Below are positions 1 to 5,600 of a stretch of DNA of 8,243 nt, in pieces. Every line of letters starts with the position of its first letter. Position 1 is the first letter of the stretch. A program made the translations under genes and the position numbers. The DNA is from Thermoplasmata archaeon (GTDB lineage: Archaea; Thermoplasmatota; JAKEGO01). The stretch covers positions 1 through 8,243 of the forward strand of contig JAKEGO010000182.1 in the NCBI GenBank assembly GCA_022615805.1. Reading direction: 5' to 3'. The notes under the pieces are model-generated. The model was not told where the DNA came from. It did no database searches and was given only the letters and a program-made list of their open reading frames with translations.

Positions 1-1611
1 ACGCACCCCCCGTCGAGCTGATGATGTACTGGTCTGGCACGTTGCCAGCGTTCAGAACGGACATACGTCCGATGGCATCGGACCAGAACGTTCCGTTGCT
101 GAACCGGTCAGATGAGATGGTCAGGGTTGTATTCTGCACGTCCACCAGATCGAAGGCGTATGTCGGGAGGACGCTCGTGACGAGGACGATATCGTACTGG
201 CCTGCCATGTCCGACGCGATACGGACGGTCGCGCTGACGTTCCGCCACGGCGACGGGTCGAAAGCCTCGAGCGCCTCCTCCTCCGTGAGGTTCGCGACGA
301 GGTAGATGGTCCTGGCCTCGTTCCACGGAATGACGATGTCGTCGATCGATGTCGTTCCCGGGCCTCCGGTCCCGTTATGCTCGAGGAAGGTCCAACCCCA
401 TCCGGGAGCCTCGTCGAGCACGGCGACGTCGAAGAGGTCCCCGATGTTCCCGCGGTTCGTCACGGTGATCGCGTACCTCGCAGGAGTGCCTGGCATGATG
501 CTGATCGACGAGGAGTTCGTCGCTACGGAAAGGACGTGATGGGCCAGGATCTCGAGGTCCAGCTCGACGGTGGCGTTCATCGTGGCGTCGTTCTGCGAGG
601 TCGCCATGAACGTCAGTGCGTGGTCGCCCGCCCTCAGGAAGATCGGCGAACCGGACGGCGTGACGGTCACGTTGACGAGGACGCCCTCGCCCCTCGACAC
701 CATCGAGCCACCGTAGTCCGTCGTGATGATCAGTCGAGATGGGTAAGGATTGCCCGTGACCTCGATCGCGTAGGCATCGTCCCTCAGCCCATCATTGACG
801 ACCCTGACCGAGAAGTCGACGGCCTCGGCGGTCCCGGGGTCGAGGGCTGCGGTCGTGATCACCCCGGAGAGATCGAACGAGAGGTGATACTCGAGCACAT
901 CCAGTCCGAGGGTGAAGTTGCTCGCGAGGCCGCTGTCGCTGTCGGCCGTCACCATGACCCCTATCGTGAAGTTGCCCGGCGTCACCAGATCGTCATCGGT
1001 TGGAAGCGCCGCGGTGACGTTAAGGGTCAGGGCTGAGCCGGCCAGCACGTCGGAGCCCGTGTAGTTGTACGCGACCTCGACGTTCTGGGGCCGGGACGTG
1101 ATGTCGATGGTATAGGTGTCGGTACGCGTCCCCGTGTTGACGATGCGTATCGAGTACATCGCGTTCCTCTCGGTATATGGGTCGACCGTGGCGTTCGTTG
1201 CGATCCCGAACGCGTTCATCCCGCGGACCGGAACGATGTCTATCGTGAAGTTCATGTACTTGATATTCGACGGGTCTCCATTGGAATTCGCGCGCAACGA
1301 TAACCTGGTGCTTTCCACCGTGTCATTGCCGAAGATGGCCGCGAACGTCTCTCTGTCGGGGACCGAGACGGTCACCTCCACGATGTGGGATGCGGAGGAG
1401 GAATTGAACGGCACGTCCACCGCCTTCATTCCGGATGTCGACCAGAGGGCCAGGCTCGCGTTGTCCTCCAGTGTGCCCGCGTCGATCATCACGTGCGATG
1501 AGTCGGGTCCGTCGCCCCTGTTCTCCACGTAGAGCGTGAAGACGACGTCCTGTCCGAAGGCGCCGCTCTTCGTCCTGCGCGGAGAGGCGAGGCCGACGCC
1601 GTAGGTCGCAT
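1..1611 (-). repeat. Five-module block shared with the upstream paralogue (downstream copy)
   Basis: Modules starting near 1611, 1231, 892, 544 and 166 correspond in order to those starting near 6288, 5910, 5574, 5226 and 4848. In one 31-residue segment around 'VPDR....FGNDT', 15 positions are identical when aligned by eye. In a 17-residue segment around 'RIVNTGTR', 11 are identical. The last module is cut by the left edge. Confidence 0.75.
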
Positions 1612-2470
1612 TGACCTGGATGTGCAGCTCCATCGTCGCCACAGTGACATCGTCCTCGCTGTATGCGTAGAAGACAGCCGTGTAGAGCTTCGGGACGGTG
1701 GTCTCGAAGGAGTCGATGTTCACGGAAAGCGTGGCGAACTGCGATCCGTTGATCGTCGTCTCGTTGACGATGTCACTGCCCATCTTGATGGTCGACGCGA
1801 GCTGGCTGCCGTTGATCGAGAACGCGAGCTGGACCGTGTCGGGACCGTTTCCGACGTTGGTCACGTCGATGTCGAATATCGTCTGGTCGCCCCTGTCGAT
1901 GAACGCCGTGGCCTCATCGCACTCCACCGTCAGGTCGTAGACCTGCTTGACGCTCGCCTCCCACGAGAGCGACTGGAGGTCCCAGATGTCGGCCGGGTTC
2001 GAAGCGTTCGCCGACTCGACATCGAGGTCCACCTGGAATGGAAGGGAGCCGGTTGGGGTACCCGGTTCCACGCTGACCTTGACGGTCACGTTGATGGTCC
2101 TGCTGATGTCCACGCCGTTCCATTCGACCTCCTTGTCGTCGCCGTCGAACCAGACGTGGTATTTTCCAGCATCGAGGTTCAGAGTGGCGGTTACGTTCGC
2201 GGAGCCCCCGGTGTGCACAAGGGTGATGCCCACGTAGAAGTTGCCGGAGGTCCCAGGCAGGATCTCCCTAGTCGCCGGCGTGACAGTTATGGATTGGATG
2301 TTGACGTCCGCGGAAGTGGTCCCGATGGAGAGCGAGAGGAGCGCTGCCATAGAGGCCAGGACGGCCGCGATCGCCAGGGCCGGGAGGAGGAGGTCTCCGC
2401 ATCGCGGACCCACATGCCCCTTCATGGCGCGTCCATATCTCCCGACGCTTCCCGTCTTTCCCGGCATCAT
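1..2470 (-). CDS. Secreted multi-module surface protein, paralogue of the upstream giant protein, 3' partial
   Basis: The frame is open from the ATG at 2470 to the left edge, giving 823 visible residues without a stop. The start is chosen for its Shine-Dalgarno sequence; a second ATG follows immediately. Residues 1-26 are basic, 27-50 are hydrophobic, and a signal peptidase site is likely after Ala54 (TTSA/DVN). About seven modules follow, starting near 2308, 1942, 1611, 1231, 892, 544 and 166. They carry the same 'V.N.G...D.Y' hallmark as the upstream protein (NVGNGPD, NTGTRTD, NDGLRDD, NRGNIGD, NAGNVPD). About 23 N-X-S/T sequons are present, and cysteine is almost absent after the signal peptide. 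From 1611 leftward the modules align one to one with the modules from 6288 onward in the upstream gene. This suggests a further set of modules and a membrane anchor beyond the window. Function is unknown; an envelope scaffold or adhesin is inferred. Confidence 0.9.
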   Translation of the reverse strand, partial: MMPGKTGSVGRYGRAMKGHVGPRCGDLLLPALAIAAVLASMAALLSLSIGTTSADVNIQSITVTPATREILPGTSGNFYVGITLVHTGGSANVTATLNLDAGKYHVWFDGDDKEVEWNGVDISRTINVTVKVSVEPGTPTGSLPFQVDLDVESANASNPADIWDLQSLSWEASVKQVYDLTVECDEATAFIDRGDQTIFDIDVTNVGNGPDTVQLAFSINGSQLASTIKMGSDIVNETTINGSQFATLSVNIDSFETTVPKLYTAVFYAYSEDDVTVATMELHIQVNATYGVGLASPRRTKSGAFGQDVVFTLYVENRGDGPDSSHVMIDAGTLEDNASLALWSTSGMKAVDVPFNSSSASHIVEVTVSVPDRETFAAIFGNDTVESTRLSLRANSNGDPSNIKYMNFTIDIVPVRGMNAFGIATNATVDPYTERNAMYSIRIVNTGTRTDTYTIDITSRPQNVEVAYNYTGSDVLAGSALTLNVTAALPTDDDLVTPGNFTIGVMVTADSDSGLASNFTLGLDVLEYHLSFDLSGVITTAALDPGTAEAVDFSVRVVNDGLRDDAYAIEVTGNPYPSRLIITTDYGGSMVSRGEGVLVNVTVTPSGSPIFLRAGDHALTFMATSQNDATMNATVELDLEILAHHVLSVATNSSSISIMPGTPARYAITVTNRGNIGDLFDVAVLDEAPGWGWTFLEHNGTGGPGTTSIDDIVIPWNEARTIYLVANLTEEEALEAFDPSPWRNVSATVRIASDMAGQYDIVLVTSVLPTYAFDLVDVQNTTLTISSDRFSNGTFWSDAIGRMSVLNAGNVPDQYIISSTGGA
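2309..2470 (-). other. Signal peptide of the downstream surface protein
   Basis: The first 54 residues have a long basic n-region with Lys5, Arg11, Arg14, Lys17 and Arg23. A 24-residue hydrophobic core (LLLPALAIAAVLASMAALLS onward) follows, with a small-residue cleavage context (TSA before Asp55). The n-region is longer than usual. Starting at Met16 (2425) would give a more ordinary 39-residue signal, but with a poorer ribosome site. Cys24 precedes the hydrophobic core, so it is not a lipoprotein anchor. Confidence 0.85.
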
Positions 2471-2477
2471 GTCGTTT

Positions 2478-2483
2478 CCCTCC
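2478..2483 (-). promoter_or_regulatory. Shine-Dalgarno sequence that decides the start of the downstream gene
   Basis: GGAGGG lies seven bases upstream of the ATG at 2468-2470, which is good spacing for anti-Shine-Dalgarno pairing. It supports the ATG at 2470 (or the adjacent ATG at 2467). The alternatives are the in-frame ATG at 2425, whose nearest GGGAG is about 13 bases away, and the in-frame GTG at 2530. Confidence 0.7.
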
Positions 2484-2562
2484 GCATCGCTCCGCCCGCA
2501 TCCTCTCGATGGGCGACGGTGAAGGAGCACCGCCGCCGACGGTCTGGCCTACCGACTCGACG

Positions 2563-2570
2563 TATTTTAA
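2563..2570 (-). promoter_or_regulatory. TATA-like box, putative archaeal promoter of the downstream gene
   Basis: The minus strand reads TTAAAATA inside ATTAAAATAC, the most AT-rich patch in the gap and rare in this GC-rich window. With usual archaeal spacing, transcription would begin about 25 bases downstream, near 2540. That would leave a leader of about 70 bases before the ATG at 2470. The upstream flank (CGGATAACA) is only a weak BRE. If the organism were bacterial the same patch could be part of a -10 element. Confidence 0.55.
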
Positions 2571-2578
2571 TGTTATCC

Positions 2579-2594
2579 GCGGGGACGGTCCCGC
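2579..2594. repeat. Imperfect GC-rich inverted repeat upstream of the TATA-like box
   Basis: The sequence GCGGGACCGTCCCCGC (minus strand) can pair over its outer five bases and inner A-T, with one bulged base. It lies eight bases upstream of the TATA-like box for the downstream gene. It could be a weak operator near the TFB-recognition region or part of the 3' end of the upstream transcript. In a GC-rich genome such short dyads also occur by chance. Confidence 0.3.
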
Positions 2595-2622
2595 CACGTC
2601 GTCCGGCTGGATGGGCCATCGC

Positions 2623-5600
2623 TCAGTCCCCCTCCTCCCCTTCGTCCTCCCTGAGCCACCAGGGTGTGGTATCATCCTCGGGCTTCGTCGGCCGCGCGGC
2701 TTCCCCGTCTGCGGGGGGCGTCCTCCCTTTGCCTTCCTCTATGCGGGCGACCCTCCTCTTCCGCGCCTTCGGAGGCGGAGGGGGCGGGACCAGGGCGTCG
2801 ATGTCTTCCATGTGCATCGCTCCAGCGGGCTCCTTGGCGTCGCCCGTCTTGCCGTCAGGGCCGCTATCGCCCGCCGAGGGGTCGTCCTGCCACCTGTAAC
2901 CGAAGGTCGAGTCCTCAAGCCCGAAAACGTCATCGACGGGGCGCTCGCGCCTCCGAGAAACGAGCCCGGCAATGACGAGCCCGATGAGCAACATCAGAAG
3001 GATCAGGCTGACGAGGACGATGATGATCCATGCGCCCGATGACATGGACGACGAGCTGCCAGATGACGCGACGATCATCTCGATATCCCTGGAGGCGGAC
3101 ACCTCGGCGGGATACGCCCCCTCGGTCGTCACGGCCACCCTCCGCCATCGCCCGCTGCCGCGGTCGGTCCACTCGATCCCGAGGTCCCTGTAGGTCCCTG
3201 CCTCGAGCCTCGAGAGGTTGGCGTTGCCCACGAGGACACCATCGACGTGGACATCGACCCTTGTGTCGCCAGCGGGAGCTGTGCCGTTGTTCCATACCCT
3301 GACAGTGAGGAGCATCATCCTGTCGTCCCCGGTCATCTCACCTCGTATGTCCCATCGAGAGATCTCGATGGAAGGGGCCCAGACGTCCACTGCCATCGGC
3401 AGCCCCTCCAGCCCGGCGAGGGGCGATGACGCGCGGAGGCTGAAGCCATAGCGGCCCGCAGCGATCACGTCCGTAGCTGTCAATGTTAAACCCACGCTTG
3501 ACGACTCGCCCGGGGCAAGGTGCAACTGAGCCGTATCGCTCCCATCGAAGGACGCCGTCAGTGCCGAATGTACCCCCACCGTCGAGAATGTGTATGTCTC
3601 GGCGACGTTGCCGATGTTGCGGACGGTGCAGGCGAACTCCGCGGTGGTCCCGAAGGACCGTCCAGTCGGGTCGAGGTACTCAACCTCATTTTCGGGCGTG
3701 GCGTTGAACGCCGCGACGCTTTCCACCTTAAGGGATACATACTTGGTCGCCCGCGCGGTCACGTCATCTGGTGGTGCGTCGAGCGCCCGGACCTCGATCA
3801 CGTAGGCGAAGTCACCCGCGGGTGCCTCGGATGGGTCGGTGGGGATGTCGATCCGCAACGAGAGCGTCACACGGTTGTCCGAACCCGGCTCCATGTGATC
3901 GATGGCGATCATCTCGCCGGAGACGCTCCCGGAAATCAGGCGGGTCCACGTAAGGTCCCCCGCGGGGATGCTTCCGTTCCCATTCGCCTCGCGGACGAGG
4001 ACCTGGACCGTCTCTGCGATGTTCCCATCGCTCTGGACGATGATGGTAAGGTCCCTGGTGTTCCTCTCTGGGACCGGCATCAGGCTCACCGCTGTCGCTG
4101 GCATGTCTATGACCAGGCTGCGTTCGATGGCTTGCACCGTCGTTGAAATGCTGATGTGGGCCCTCGCGGTCGAGTTGACGGTGGAGACCGCATCGATCGT
4201 CGAATCGACCTGGGTTCCGGCGAACGCCCCCGCGACATCCTGCGGCGGATCGAGATGGAACTCAACGGTCTCCACCTCGCCCGATGCGATGTCAACGAGC
4301 GCCGAGGGACCCGATGTGTGGTTCCCGCTCGCGGATCGGTATTCGAACCAAGAGTACAACGCAAGCTGAGCGTCGCCGACATCGAGCAGTATGGTGTCGT
4401 CGGCGTTCCCGAGGTTGGCGACCCTCAGGACATAGGTGACGTTCTCTCCGGGGAGCATCGACCTCCCCTCATCGATCTGCTCGAGGCCGATCAGCGCGAC
4501 CGCCGGGACGAGGACCTCGAGCGTGAAATGGGAGCTCTCCTCCGGTTCGCTCTCGGAACGGACCGTGACGTTCAGCGGATACGTGCCGGCTTGCAGTTTC
4601 GAGGGCTCGGAGGCCGTCGACCGGACCGTCAGGACCACATCGAGCGATCCGTACACGAGTCCGGAGGGCCCTCCGGAGACCGCGACATCGAGGTATTCGT
4701 CCTTCACGAACGATATCCGGTACGTGTCGGGGGCGGTCCCGACGTTCACGACCTCGAAGGTGAACGTGACGGAGTGCCCCCCGTCGACTGGATCGACGAG
4801 CGTCCTCCTCCTCACTGGAACGTTCAGTTCGAAGCGATGCTCGGGCTCGATGGCAGCGGTCAGGTGGAGGATGTTGGAAGGCGTCCCGTCCGACGTCTCG
4901 GCCGATACATTGATCGCGATTAGGCCAGGAGAGGATGGATCGAATTCAGCTATCGCCTCCTCCGCCGTTAGGTCGACGTAGGCGAGGACGGTCTCCATCT
5001 CATCGTAATCGACCTCGATCCCGAGGAGCTGGATGCTCCCAGGACCGCCGCTGGTCCCCTTCTGGAGATAGACCCATCCGTGGTCCGGGTCCTGGGAATC
5101 GATGGTCACTACCACCGTGTCGTTCGAATTGCCGCGATTCTCTATCCGGACCGTGAAGGCCGCTGGTGTGCCGGCAGAGACGCTCCTGTTGGCAGGATAC
5201 GAGGATATCGCGACATCGGAGAAACGCAGGACCTCGATCGACATCGATATCGTCATGGTCATGTCGTTGTCACCGTCCGAGACGCCGCGGACCACGAGGT
5301 CGTACTGTCCGGCTCTCAGATCGGCGGGGTCTGATGGCACGTCGAGCTTCAGCACCACCATCTGGCTCTCGCCCCCGGCGATCGCTCCGCCCGTGTAGTC
5401 GAACGACATTGTCGATATGCCGTGGAGAGGATTGTTCACGATGTCGAGCGTGTACGAATCGTTCCTCGTGCCGTCGTTCACGATCCGGAACGAGAGGTCG
5501 ATCGACGAGGTGATCGAGGGATCGAACGATCCGTTGGTCGTTATCCCCTCGAGGTGGAAGGCGAGGGAGAACTCACGGACATCCAGGATGAGCAAGGCGC

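Larger units (their letters stand above)
2471..2622. other. Intergenic gap between the two surface-protein genes
   Basis: These 152 bases lie between the stop of the upstream gene and the chosen start of the downstream gene. In the direction of transcription the gap holds an imperfect inverted repeat, a TATA-like box, about 70 bases of predicted leader and a Shine-Dalgarno sequence. No T-rich run follows the upstream stop, so no clear terminator is visible. A stop (TAG near 2550) in frame with the downstream gene limits how far its start could be extended. Confidence 0.75.

Noticed and set aside
377..1036. A 219-codon plus-strand open frame rich in Arg and Asp
   Set aside because: It is antisense to well-conserved modules of the left gene and has the low-complexity R/D/V/H composition of a shadow frame.
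2395..2404. Cysteine near the signal peptide as a lipoprotein anchor
   Set aside because: The cysteine lies before the hydrophobic core, not after it, and no lipobox is present.
2579..2594. The GC-rich dyad as a transcription terminator for the upstream gene
   Set aside because: The stem is short and bulged, and no T-run follows on the minus strand.
2268..2675. A 135-codon minus-strand open frame across the gap
   Set aside because: It overlaps the end of the upstream gene and the signal peptide region of the downstream gene in another frame, and its product has no recognisable feature. The competing frame has a signal peptide and Shine-Dalgarno sequence.
1622..2899. A 425-codon plus-strand open frame spanning the intergenic gap
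   Set aside because: It runs antisense to both real genes. Its product is rich in Arg, Val, Asp and His with no domain pattern, as expected from the complement of GC-rich codons. The minus-strand frames have clear signal peptide, modules and membrane helix.
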